Assembly (NCBI GenBank): GCA_045590855.1
Contig: JAZNRV010000069.1
Coordinates: 1 to 7,240 of the forward strand
DNA length: 7,240 bases
Direction: 5' to 3'
DNA from: RGIG3009 sp045590855
Lineage (GTDB): Bacteria; Bacillota; Clostridia; Oscillospirales; Acutalibacteraceae
Both the position numbers and the translations under genes were made by a program. The number at the start of each line of letters is the position of its first letter. The first letter of the stretch is position 1. The notes beneath the pieces were generated by a model, which was not told where the DNA came from, ran no database searches, and was given only the letters and a program-made list of their open reading frames with translations. Below are positions 1 to 6,649 of this stretch, piece by piece.

Positions 1-126
1 ACACCACTTGAAAAGCGATGTCAGTATGTTGCTTAAAATTTAATTTTCATCTACCATAGGGTTCTTTTTATACTGTCCGCACAAATTGGGGCAGTCCAAG
101 TTTTCTTCGCCGTTCCTTTTTTTCTT

Positions 127-843
127 TTAATCGTTTTCTACACAGCAAATCACGGTAACGTCGGGATGAAGTTGCAAAAGCGAAGCAGGAACTTCGGGGG
201 TGATAGGACCAAACAACGCTTTTTCCAAAATTTCTTTTTTCTTGGTACCGTTCGCCATCAATAAAATCTTTTTGGCCGACATAATACCGCCCATGCCCAT
301 CGTCAAAGCAAAACGCGGTACATCGTCAATGGAAGCAAAAAACCGAGCGTTGGCTTCCACCGTGCTGGGGTCGAGTTCCACACGATGGGTGGGTTTGGTA
401 AAAGTAGTATCGGGCTCGTTGAAGCCAATGTGTCCATCCGGTCCAATACCCAACACTTGAATATCCGTACCACCCAATTTTTCAATCAAGGCGTCGTAAC
501 GCTCGCATTCCGCCTTTGCATCTGCGGCTTTGCCGTTAGGAACGTGTGTGTTGTTAATATCGATATTCACGTGATTAAACAAATGATGATTCATAAAATA
601 ACGGTAACTTTGGTCGTTGTCACCGTCTAGTCCGCAATACTCATCCAAGTTCACTGAACAAATTTGCGAAAAATCAAGTTTTCCTTCTTTGTTCCATTTC
701 ACCAGTTGCTCGTACATACCAATCGGTGTCGAACCGGTCGCCAATCCCAACACGGAATGCGGTTTTAACACCATTTGCGCCGCCATGATTTTAGCGGCTT
801 CAAAACTCATTTCTTCATAATTTTTTGTGCGGATGATTTTCAT
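127..843 (-). CDS. nagB: Glucosamine-6-phosphate deaminase (NagB)
   Basis: This cytosolic enzyme converts glucosamine 6-phosphate to fructose 6-phosphate and ammonia, feeding amino sugars into glycolysis. Family motifs are in order over 238 residues: the phosphate-binding GLATGSTP loop at 33-40, NLDEY at 65-69 with the catalytic Asp67, and GIGPDGHIGFNEP at 132-144 with Asp136, His138 and Glu143 of the proton relay. The ANGTKK stretch near 197-202 contributes a phosphate-site lysine. The length matches the short Bacillota NagB type (about 240 residues) rather than the longer allosteric enterobacterial enzyme, so it is probably not GlcNAc6P-activated; that is inference. The ATG is supported by AAGGAG at 852-857, 8 bases upstream. 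The gene follows the lipoprotein gene by only 27 bases with no terminator between, so it is probably cotranscribed from the promoter at 1965-1993. No nagA is present in the window. Confidence 0.97.
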   Translation of the reverse strand: MKIIRTKNYEEMSFEAAKIMAAQMVLKPHSVLGLATGSTPIGMYEQLVKWNKEGKLDFSQICSVNLDEYCGLDGDNDQSYRYFMNHHLFNHVNIDINNTHVPNGKAADAKAECERYDALIEKLGGTDIQVLGIGPDGHIGFNEPDTTFTKPTHRVELDPSTVEANARFFASIDDVPRFALTMGMGGIMSAKKILLMANGTKKKEILEKALFGPITPEVPASLLQLHPDVTVICCVEND

Positions 844-870
844 GCCCAGGACTCCTTTTTTATGATAATA

Positions 871-1506
871 TTATTGTGATACAAAATAAAATTCAAACGG
901 ATATTGCAATTTTTCCTCTGCGGATAACGACGTGTCCGAGGAAGAAAGAATTGTCAATTTTGACTTTTCAATGGAAAATATCTCATACGGTGTTTTATCG
1001 GTTATTTGCAACGGATTGTCAGAACGGTACAAACGATTCCCTTGAATTTGATAATACCCGCTGTTTTCAAACGGTTCAATAAACGTCGACATTTTGTTTT
1101 TTTCTTCCAACGTTTCACGCACGGTGGAACCCGTATCTTTTTCGTATGCCGCAAAAAATTCTTCAATAGAACCTTCGGGGTTGGAGGCTTTGTAGGCGGC
1201 TTTCATGCCTTCTTCAATCGCATCCAAAAACTTGTCCCAACTTTTTTGCGTTTTTTCTTCGTTGACCTTTACCGCAAAGGTTCCGTCCTCGGAAAAAGAG
1301 TATAACAAATACAACGGGGTTTCGTCCAACTGGATGTATCCGGTAAACACGCTGTCACCCATGGAGTATCTTAGATAATCACTGATATCCACGGTATTTT
1401 CCCACGTGCCGATAACACCTTGGGTGGGTTTTGCGCCGCGACCGCAAGCAGAAAGGGAAAACAACAGCAATATCATGGTAAAAAACGAAAAAATTCTCTT
1501 TTTCAT
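871..1506 (-). CDS. Small lipoprotein of unknown function
   Basis: I do not recognise the family of this 211-residue protein. It begins with a clear lipoprotein signal: positive MKKR, a hydrophobic stretch to about residue 18, and the lipobox LSAC at 18-21, so Cys21 should be lipidated and the protein anchored on the outer face of the membrane. The mature part opens with a GTW motif at 33-35, has a short strand-like FSEDGTFAV segment at 71-79, a charged helical middle (about 85-140), and strand-like segments to the end. The GTW start and strand pattern are loosely reminiscent of lipocalin-like extracytoplasmic domains, but this is a weak guess. The ATG has GGAG at 1515-1518 with 8-base spacing. 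It sits between the broken esterase gene and nagB in the same unit. Its ATG overlaps the ancestral TGA of the esterase frame (1503-1505), implying former translational coupling. Confidence 0.85.
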   Translation of the reverse strand: MKKRIFSFFTMILLLFSLSACGRGAKPTQGVIGTWENTVDISDYLRYSMGDSVFTGYIQLDETPLYLLYSFSEDGTFAVKVNEEKTQKSWDKFLDAIEEGMKAAYKASNPEGSIEEFFAAYEKDTGSTVRETLEEKNKMSTFIEPFENSGYYQIQGNRLYRSDNPLQITDKTPYEIFSIEKSKLTILSSSDTSLSAEEKLQYPFEFYFVSQ

Positions 1507-1944
1507 ACGGTTTTCTCCAAAAAATTCAAATAAACCAACCGGTTTTTAAACAGCGACACCCATTACTTCACGTGCGGATAATCGTCACGCATGCCAAGTC
1601 CGTGCCAACCGCAGGGAAACACGTGCAGTTGTGTGGGAATATCACATTTTTTCAAAGCCGTGGCATACGTGTAACTGTTGATAACATTCACCCCGGCATC
1701 TTCCGCCGTATGCCATATAAAGACAGGCGGTGTTTGCCGGAAACGTGTTGGGCGAAACGCGATACTGCAACACAAAAGCGATAATTCCCCATTCGTTCAG
1801 TACCGTTGCATACCCTTCGCCCGCATGTTCCGCCAAAGCAGTATAGCCACCACCGAGAAAAATGATTACTGCTGCATCACTACAACGACTTTCGGGCAGA
1901 TAGGCAAACAAGCGTGCATCCACTTGCTTTATGCTCATACGCAT
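1503..1944 (-). pseudogene. Decayed alpha/beta-hydrolase (acetylesterase-like), internal deletion and nonsense codon
   Basis: Two pieces of one esterase lie in different frames. The N-terminal piece, from ATG 1938 (GGAG at 1947-1950, 8-base spacing; ATG 1944 is too close), carries the oxyanion-type FLGGGYTALAEH and then WGIIAFVLQYRVSPN, as in esterases of the BD-FAE/acetyl-xylan-esterase type. Near 1731-1743 the homology jumps one frame over to TPPVFIWHTAEDAGV and LHVFPCGWHGLGM, which hold the likely catalytic Asp and His. From memory of the family, about 100 residues are expected between these blocks, including the GxSxG nucleophile; they are absent. The second piece stops at TAA 1563-1565, but the same frame continues with WVSLFKNRLVYLNFLE, a plausible C-terminal helix, to TGA at 1503-1505. 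That TGA overlaps the lipoprotein ATG. An active enzyme is very unlikely. The promoter upstream is intact. A sequencing error could explain the stop or the shift, but not the missing middle. Confidence 0.85.
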
Positions 1945-1964
1945 CGCTCCGTTTCTTCTTAAAA

Positions 1965-1993
1965 AGTATACCGTATTTTTAAAGTCAAGTCAA
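1965..1993 (-). promoter_or_regulatory. Promoter of the esterase-remnant/lipoprotein/nagB unit
   Basis: On the minus strand a -35 box TTGACT (1988-1993) and a -10 box TATACT (1965-1970) are separated by 17 bases, a strong housekeeping sigma-A match. Transcription should begin near 1958, a short distance before the GGAG site at 1947-1950. It faces away from the promoter at 2005-2033. Confidence 0.8.
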
Positions 1994-2004
1994 TACAATA
2001 ACGG

Positions 2005-2033
2005 TTGAAAACAAGGCACTTTTGGTGTATACT
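2005..2033 (+). promoter_or_regulatory. Promoter of the SLOG-domain gene
   Basis: A TTGAAA -35 box (2005-2010) and a TATACT -10 box (2028-2033) are separated by 17 bases, upstream of the plus-strand gene. The expected start of transcription is near 2040, giving a leader of about 20 bases. A small odd palindrome, CTGATAATCAG (2032-2042), overlaps the end of the -10 box and the start region. Confidence 0.75.
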
Positions 2034-2058
2034 GATAATCAGATTGTGAGGTGTGGGT

Positions 2059-2415
2059 ATGAAAGTTGCTGTGGTTGGTTCGCGCACGATTACCAATATT
2101 CCGCTGGAAACCATCTTGCCACCGGGGACCGATGAACTGGTGTCGGGCGGTGCCAAAGGAGTCGATAGTTGTGTACACTTTTTTGCGCAACAAAAAGGGA
2201 TAAAACTAACCGAATTTTTTCCGGATTACCCGCGCTACGGTCGTGCCGCACCGCTTTTACGTAACCGACAAATCGTCGACTATGCCGACGCGGTATTGGC
2301 CTTTTGGGACGGCACCTCACACGGCACGCGTTTTGTGATTGATTATTGTAAAAAAACAAATACCCCGCTTCGCATTTTTATTTTGAAAAAAAACAAGGAT
2401 ACCTTTCTTTCGTGA
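2059..2415 (+). CDS. Stand-alone SLOG-domain (DprA/DUF2493-like) protein
   Basis: This 118-residue protein is a minimal Rossmann-like SLOG domain. It shows the N-terminal strand and loop VAVVGSRT (3-10), the phosphate-binding SGGAKGVD (29-36), PRYGRAAPLLRNRQIV (58-73) with the conserved Arg-Asn-Arg, then YADAVLAFWDGTSHGT (75-90). These are hallmarks of the small SLOG/YAcAr proteins related to DprA and lysine-decarboxylase-like proteins, thought to bind nucleotides or nucleotide-derived ligands. The exact role is unknown. Nothing next to it (no TIR, nuclease or membrane effector) points to a defence pair. The ATG at 2059 has GAGG at 2048-2051 with 7-base spacing; a GTG at 2053 would add two residues but fits the ribosome site less well. 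It is a single-gene unit. Its last codons (NKDTFLS) and TGA lie inside the hairpin at 2392-2429, so part of the C-terminus may be shaped by the terminator rather than by protein function. Confidence 0.85.
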   Translation: MKVAVVGSRTITNIPLETILPPGTDELVSGGAKGVDSCVHFFAQQKGIKLTEFFPDYPRYGRAAPLLRNRQIVDYADAVLAFWDGTSHGTRFVIDYCKKTNTPLRIFILKKNKDTFLS

Positions 2416-2429
2416 AAGGTATCCTTGTT
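2386..2429 (-). terminator. Intrinsic terminator of the ABC exporter operon, embedded in the convergent gene
   Basis: A perfect 16-bp inverted repeat, AACAAGGATACCTTTC at 2392-2407 and its complement at 2414-2429, encloses a 6-base loop. On the minus strand it starts 3 bases after the ABC gene's stop codon and runs into eight T residues (2386-2393), two of them in the stem: a strong intrinsic terminator. On the plus strand the following bases are only CTATTATT, so termination of the SLOG transcript would be weaker, though the hairpin may still protect its 3' end. Confidence 0.88.
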
Positions 2430-2432
2430 CTA

Positions 2433-4358
2433 TTATTCCAGTTCAAAAGCACCGGTGTACAAGCGATAATATTGTCCTTTTTGAGCAATGAGTTCTTCGT
2501 GGTTGCCCCGTTCAATAATCCGCCCATGGTCAAGCACCATAATCACATCCGAGTTTTGCACCGTTGATAAACGGTGAGCAATGACAAAAACTGTCCTGCC
2601 TTTCATGAGGCGGTCCATACCTTGTTGAACCAGCGCCTCCGTATGGGTGTCAATGCTGGATGTCGCTTCATCCAAAATCATCACCGGCGGGTCAGCAACC
2701 GCAGCACGGGCAATGGACAACAACTGCCGCTGTCCTTGTGACAAATGCGCACCATCTGCCGTAAGAATCGTTTGATACCCTTGCGGCAACCGCGAAATAA
2801 AACCATCGGCATTGGCAAGGCGAGCCGCCGCGTACACTTCTTCGTCGGTAGCGTTCAAATTACCGTAACGGATATTTTCCATGACCGTGCCGGTAAACAG
2901 ATGCACATCTTGCAAAACAACACCCAGCGAGCGGCGAAGGTCGTTTTTGCGAATTTTATTGATGTTAATACCATCATACCGTATTTTGCCGTCGGCAATG
3001 TCATAAAAACGGTTAATCAAATTGGTAATGGTTGTCTTACCCGCGCCGGTTGCGCCTACAAACGCCACTTTTTGTCCCGGCTTGGCATATAGCGTCACGT
3101 CACACAGCACTTGTTTTTCCGGCACGTAACCAAAATCCACGTTTGTCAGTTGCACATCGCCTTGCAGTGGTGTGTAAGTGACCGTTCCGTCTTGGTGAGG
3201 ATGCCGCCACGCCCAGTTACCGGTACGTTCATCGGTTTCACACAAACTACCGTTTTCTTCTTTGGTATTGACCAAAGTAACGTACCCCTCATCGGCTTCG
3301 GAAACTTCGTCGTACAATTCAAAAATACGTTTAGCACCTGCCAGTGACATAATCACCGCGTTGATTTGTTGCGAAATTTGATTGAGCGGCATATTAAAGT
3401 TTTTGCTCAATTGCAAAAAGGAAGCAATGCCGCCAAGCGTCATACCACCCAGTCCAAACGTTGCCATGGTACCGCCGAGTGTTGCAATCAACACATATTG
3501 TAAATGCCCCATATTCCCCATAATCGGCATCAAAATATTGGCAAATTTGTTGGCTTGTGTAGCGTTTTCACACAACTCGTCATTGAGCGCGTCAAATTCG
3601 CGTTTGGCAATGTCCTCATGGCAAAAGACTTTGATAACTTTTTGCCCGTGAATCATTTCTTCCACATAGCCGTTGACAGCACCAATCGCCTGTTGTTGTT
3701 TGACAAAAAACTTGCCGCAACGCGCACCGATGTTTTTGGAAATCACCATCATCAGCATGGCGTATAACAACACAAAAACCGTGAGCTGCCAACTGGTTTT
3801 GAACATGGCAATCAAAACCGAAACAATCGTAATAAGGGACGAAACCGCTTGCGGAATACTTTGCGAAATCATTTGCCGCAAGGTATCGGTATCGTTGGTA
3901 TAACAACTCATGACGTCGCCGTTGGTGTGGGTGTCAAAAAAGCGTATCGGCAACGTCTGCATGTGCTTGAACATACGGTCGCGCACATTTTTCATCACAC
4001 GTTGTGTGATGCCCACCATGATAAGATTGTACAACAACGTCGAAACAATACCGATAACATAAATACCTGCCACACGCAAAATGGCTTTTAACAGTTCGCC
4101 GAACAAGGATTGCCCGTCGAGCATGGGACGAATATAATCGTCAATCAAGGTTTTCAAAAACAAGGAGCCTTGCACGTTGGCAAACGTACTCACACCGATA
4201 CACGCAAAAACAATAAGGAACGCAAACCAGTTGGGTACAAACACCAATTTCAGTAACCGCGCGGCGGTTGCTTTGTCCATTTTCGGGCGAGGGCCCATGT
4301 TGGCCATGCGCGCACCCGGACCGTGCGGTCTGGGTGGGTTATTTTTGGAAGGTGTCAT
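2433..4358 (-). CDS. ABC exporter half-transporter, catalytically canonical subunit (permease-ATPase fusion)
   Basis: A 641-residue type I ABC exporter half: cytosolic Pro/Gly-rich tail (1-28), six membrane segments over about 40-340, a hydrophilic linker insert (about 355-400), and a C-terminal nucleotide-binding domain. Motifs are Walker A GATGAGKT (435-442), Q-loop Gln483, signature LSQGQ (539-543), Walker B VMILDE with catalytic Glu564, D-loop SSID and H-loop His595. Glu and His are both present, so this subunit supplies the Walker and switch residues of the working ATP site. The altered signature (LSQGQ for LSGGQ) would sit in the partner's degenerate site, as in known heterodimeric exporters such as TM287/288. 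The ATG overlaps the upstream ABC stop by 4 bases, and a full AAGGAGGTGA ribosome site (4365-4374) lies within the upstream gene's last codons. The substrate cannot be read from sequence; drugs, peptides or lipids are family possibilities. Confidence 0.96.
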   Translation of the reverse strand: MTPSKNNPPRPHGPGARMANMGPRPKMDKATAARLLKLVFVPNWFAFLIVFACIGVSTFANVQGSLFLKTLIDDYIRPMLDGQSLFGELLKAILRVAGIYVIGIVSTLLYNLIMVGITQRVMKNVRDRMFKHMQTLPIRFFDTHTNGDVMSCYTNDTDTLRQMISQSIPQAVSSLITIVSVLIAMFKTSWQLTVFVLLYAMLMMVISKNIGARCGKFFVKQQQAIGAVNGYVEEMIHGQKVIKVFCHEDIAKREFDALNDELCENATQANKFANILMPIMGNMGHLQYVLIATLGGTMATFGLGGMTLGGIASFLQLSKNFNMPLNQISQQINAVIMSLAGAKRIFELYDEVSEADEGYVTLVNTKEENGSLCETDERTGNWAWRHPHQDGTVTYTPLQGDVQLTNVDFGYVPEKQVLCDVTLYAKPGQKVAFVGATGAGKTTITNLINRFYDIADGKIRYDGININKIRKNDLRRSLGVVLQDVHLFTGTVMENIRYGNLNATDEEVYAAARLANADGFISRLPQGYQTILTADGAHLSQGQRQLLSIARAAVADPPVMILDEATSSIDTHTEALVQQGMDRLMKGRTVFVIAHRLSTVQNSDVIMVLDHGRIIERGNHEELIAQKGQYYRLYTGAFELE

Positions 4359-6082
4359 GCCGGTTCACCTCCTTTTTGTTGCGAATGATAAACACTTTGA
4401 TAGATAGGAGAAGTTTGCAACAATTCTTCGTGCGTTCCCACTGCGCTGATGCGCCCTTCTTCCAACACCACGATTTTGTCGGCTTCTTGCACCGAGGAAA
4501 TACGTTGCGCAATAATCAGTTTGGTGGTATCGGGCAATTCTTCGCGGAAAGCGCGACGAATCAAACTATCGGTGTGAGTATCCACCGCGCTGGTAGATTC
4601 GTCCAAAATCAAAATACGCGGGTTTTTCAGCAAGGCACGCGCAATACACAACCGTTGCTTTTGACCACCGGATACGTTGGCGCCGCCTTGTTCAATATGC
4701 GTATCATACCCCTCGGGCAAAGTTTTGATAAACTCATCCGCCTGCGCCAAACGACAAGCGTGTTCGAGTTGTTCGTCGGTTGCCTCTTCATTGCCCCAAC
4801 GCAAATTATCCTTGATGGAGCCCGAAAATAACTCGTTTTTTTGCAGTACCATTGCCACTTTATTGCGCAAGGTTTGCAAACGGTATTCCCGCACATCGAC
4901 ACCACCGACCAACACGCGACCATCGGTCACATCGTACAAACGGGGAATCAGTTGCACCAACGTGCTTTTAGAACTCCCCGTGCCGCCGATAATACCCACC
5001 GTTTCGCCGGAACGGATGGTAAGCGACACCCTATCAAGCGCCGGTTTCCCCGTGGAAGCACCATACGAAAACGTCACGTTTTCAAAACAGATATCCCCCG
5101 ATTTTACGGTATCTACCGTGCCGTCCTGAATATCGCTTTGCTCATTTAACACCTCGGTAACACGCTGTGCCGCTGCGCGAGACATGGTAATCATGACCAG
5201 CACCATCGAAATCATCATCAAACTCATCAGAATTTGTTGCACATAGGTAAACAAACTCATCAGTTGCCCAATCGTCAATCCTGAGTCGTTGACCAACAAC
5301 TTGGCACCAAACCACGACAGCAACAAAATGCACGCATACATGCTGATTTGCATCAGCGGGGCGTTAAAAGCCAGCAAGCGTTCCGCCGCGCAGGAATCTT
5401 TGTAAATCGCTTTGGAAACATTTTGGAATTTGTCGGTTTCGTGTTCTTCGCGGACAAAGGTTTTTACCACACGAATACCGCGCAAGTTTTCTTGCACAAT
5501 GGTATTCATGCGGTCAAACTTTTTGAACATGCGCGTAAATATCGGAAACGTAAACCGTATCACCAAATACAACCCCACTCCCAAAAACGGAGCAACCACC
5601 AAAAACACCAGTGATAATTTGGGGTTGACATTAAACGCCATAATCAAAGAAAACAACAGCAAAGCAGGTGAACGCACCGTGATACGAATAATCATTTGGA
5701 ATGCGTTTTGCAAGTGCATCACGTCGGTGGTCATGCGGGTAATCAAACTGGCGGTAGAAAATTTGTCGATATTGGAAAAAGAATAGTCTTGCAACGCGTG
5801 GTACATATCGTGCCGCAAATTGCGAGCAAATCCCGCCGAAGCAATGGCGGCATGCTTGCCGGACAAGGCACCGCAACACAAAGAAAGCAACGCGCACAGT
5901 ACCAGCACACCACCCATTGCCCAAACGTACGCCATGTTCCCTTTTTCAATACCATTATCCACCAAATAGGCCATTAAAAACGGGATAAGTACTTCCAGCA
6001 CCGCTTCCATCGTGACAAAAGCAGGTGCCAACAACGCATTCTTTTTATACTGCCGCACACTGCGTGCCAATCGTTTTATCAT
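4355..6082 (-). CDS. ABC exporter half-transporter, degenerate-site subunit (permease-ATPase fusion)
   Basis: The partner half-transporter, 575 residues: membrane domain about 15-300 with the long cytosolic loops of type I exporters, then an ATPase domain. Walker A is GGTGSSKS (366-373), with Ser371 where glycine usually precedes the lysine. The Q-loop Gln is 414 and the signature is VSGGQ (470-474). Walker B is ILILDE (490-495), D-loop SAVD. The H-loop position is Gln526 (IAQRISS) instead of His. His-to-Gln is typical of the degenerate member of heterodimeric exporters (BmrC/TM287 type), but those usually also carry Asp at the Walker B Glu position, whereas Glu495 is kept here. It lies second in the operon, with 4-base ATGA overlaps to marR upstream and to the second ABC gene downstream. 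The start is supported by GGAAGGGGG at 6092-6100. Expected to work in the membrane as a heterodimer with the 641-residue subunit; export direction is from family knowledge. Confidence 0.95.
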   Translation of the reverse strand: MIKRLARSVRQYKKNALLAPAFVTMEAVLEVLIPFLMAYLVDNGIEKGNMAYVWAMGGVLVLCALLSLCCGALSGKHAAIASAGFARNLRHDMYHALQDYSFSNIDKFSTASLITRMTTDVMHLQNAFQMIIRITVRSPALLLFSLIMAFNVNPKLSLVFLVVAPFLGVGLYLVIRFTFPIFTRMFKKFDRMNTIVQENLRGIRVVKTFVREEHETDKFQNVSKAIYKDSCAAERLLAFNAPLMQISMYACILLLSWFGAKLLVNDSGLTIGQLMSLFTYVQQILMSLMMISMVLVMITMSRAAAQRVTEVLNEQSDIQDGTVDTVKSGDICFENVTFSYGASTGKPALDRVSLTIRSGETVGIIGGTGSSKSTLVQLIPRLYDVTDGRVLVGGVDVREYRLQTLRNKVAMVLQKNELFSGSIKDNLRWGNEEATDEQLEHACRLAQADEFIKTLPEGYDTHIEQGGANVSGGQKQRLCIARALLKNPRILILDESTSAVDTHTDSLIRRAFREELPDTTKLIIAQRISSVQEADKIVVLEEGRISAVGTHEELLQTSPIYQSVYHSQQKGGEPA

Positions 6083-6525
6083 GTGGTTGTTCCCCCTTCC
6101 AAATTTTTCTGAATTTTTTCAATCACTTTGAAGAAAGTGGTAAGTTCCGTATGAGAAAGCCCCCGCTTCATACACGCTTCCAGTGCGGCGTGTTCTTCTT
6201 CTACGCGACAATGGAGCGACAAGGCCTTCTCGGTCAAACAAATACATTTGAGTCGAGCATCTTGCTGAACACTTTCCCGTACAATCAAACCATTGCGCTC
6301 CATACGTTGCAAAATCTGCGAAGCGGTGGAACGGCGAATGGAAAATTCCCGTTCAATATCCCGTTGATAAATTTTCTCATCTTTTCGATGTGCCAAAAAT
6401 CCAATAATATAGCCATGCATACCCGTCAGGGCATCGATATCGTTTTTGACTGCCGTGTTATCCATGTGACGGCGGATACGGTTGCTTACCGCGCGGATAG
6501 CCACGCCGATACGTTTTTCGTGCAT
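6079..6525 (-). CDS. MarR-family transcriptional regulator, probable repressor of the exporter operon
   Basis: A 148-residue winged-helix DNA-binding protein of usual MarR length. Helices at both ends (about 1-25 and 100-145) should form the dimer interface. The helix-turn-helix is at about 52-80 (IYQRDIEREFSIRRSTASQILQRMERNGLI). The wing at 83-98 has the typical DAR (89-91) followed by LK and LTEKA. It is the first gene of the operon; its TGA overlaps the ATG of the first ABC gene, so regulator and exporter are made together. The ATG has AGGA at 6533-6536 with 7-base spacing. A palindrome just downstream of the promoter (6548-6563) is the likely binding site, implying autorepression relieved by a ligand, perhaps an exporter substrate. 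Cysteines at residues 94, 96, 106 and 118 could in principle sense oxidants, but nothing shows this. Confidence 0.94.
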   Translation of the reverse strand: MHEKRIGVAIRAVSNRIRRHMDNTAVKNDIDALTGMHGYIIGFLAHRKDEKIYQRDIEREFSIRRSTASQILQRMERNGLIVRESVQQDARLKCICLTEKALSLHCRVEEEHAALEACMKRGLSHTELTTFFKVIEKIQKNLEGGTTT

Positions 6526-6547
6526 ACTGTCGTCCTTTCCAAAAAAA

Positions 6548-6563
6548 TGTTAGTTGGCTAACA
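6548..6563 (-). promoter_or_regulatory. Probable MarR operator palindrome
   Basis: TGTTAG and CTAACA form a perfect 6-bp inverted repeat around a 4-base centre (TTGG on the plus strand). The size and the TTAG-N4-CTAA core resemble known MarR-family operators. It lies between the -10 box (6577-6582) and the marR ribosome site, at about +8 to +23 of the predicted transcript, where a bound dimer would block early transcription. The binding protein is inferred from position. Confidence 0.75.
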
Positions 6564-6576
6564 AACAACAGTAACT

Positions 6577-6605
6577 AGTATAGCGGTATATTACTCGCTT
6601 GTCAA
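6577..6605 (-). promoter_or_regulatory. Promoter of the marR-ABC-ABC operon
   Basis: On the minus strand, a perfect -35 TTGACA (6600-6605) and -10 TATACT (6577-6582) are separated by 17 bases. Predicted start of transcription is near 6570, followed at once by the operator palindrome. Such a near-consensus promoter fits a gene set that is strong when derepressed. Confidence 0.87.
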
Positions 6606-6649
6606 TCGGAAAGCCGCGATAAACTGTGAATTTTTTGTAACAAAAATAA

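Noticed and set aside
40..126. The nagB frame stays open for 28 codons after its stop, including a Cys-x3-Cys stretch (DCPNLCGQY), suggesting read-through or a tiny zinc-binding protein.
   Set aside because: NagB already ends where the family ends, no ATG or GTG with a ribosome site opens the stretch, and 28 open codons are common by chance.
1..126. Possible end of a neighbouring gene or a nagB terminator.
   Set aside because: Short open frames exist at the edge on the plus strand but cannot be judged from a dozen codons; the only inverted repeats are weak (ACTG..CAGT around 73-96) or plain AT tracts, without a stem plus T-run in the right direction.
2053..2429. Reading the SLOG gene as part of a defence island.
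   Set aside because: No effector, nuclease, TIR, reverse transcriptase or mobile element is next to it; its neighbours are a sugar-metabolism unit and an exporter operon.
4268..4831. Long plus-strand open frame of 187 codons opposite the ABC genes.
   Set aside because: It mirrors the coding strand of two well-supported ABC genes and shows no recognisable motifs or ribosome site; it is a shadow frame.
6025..6561. Plus-strand open frame of 178 codons opposite marR and the start of the first ABC gene.
   Set aside because: Antisense shadow of well-supported genes, crossing the operator; no protein-like features.
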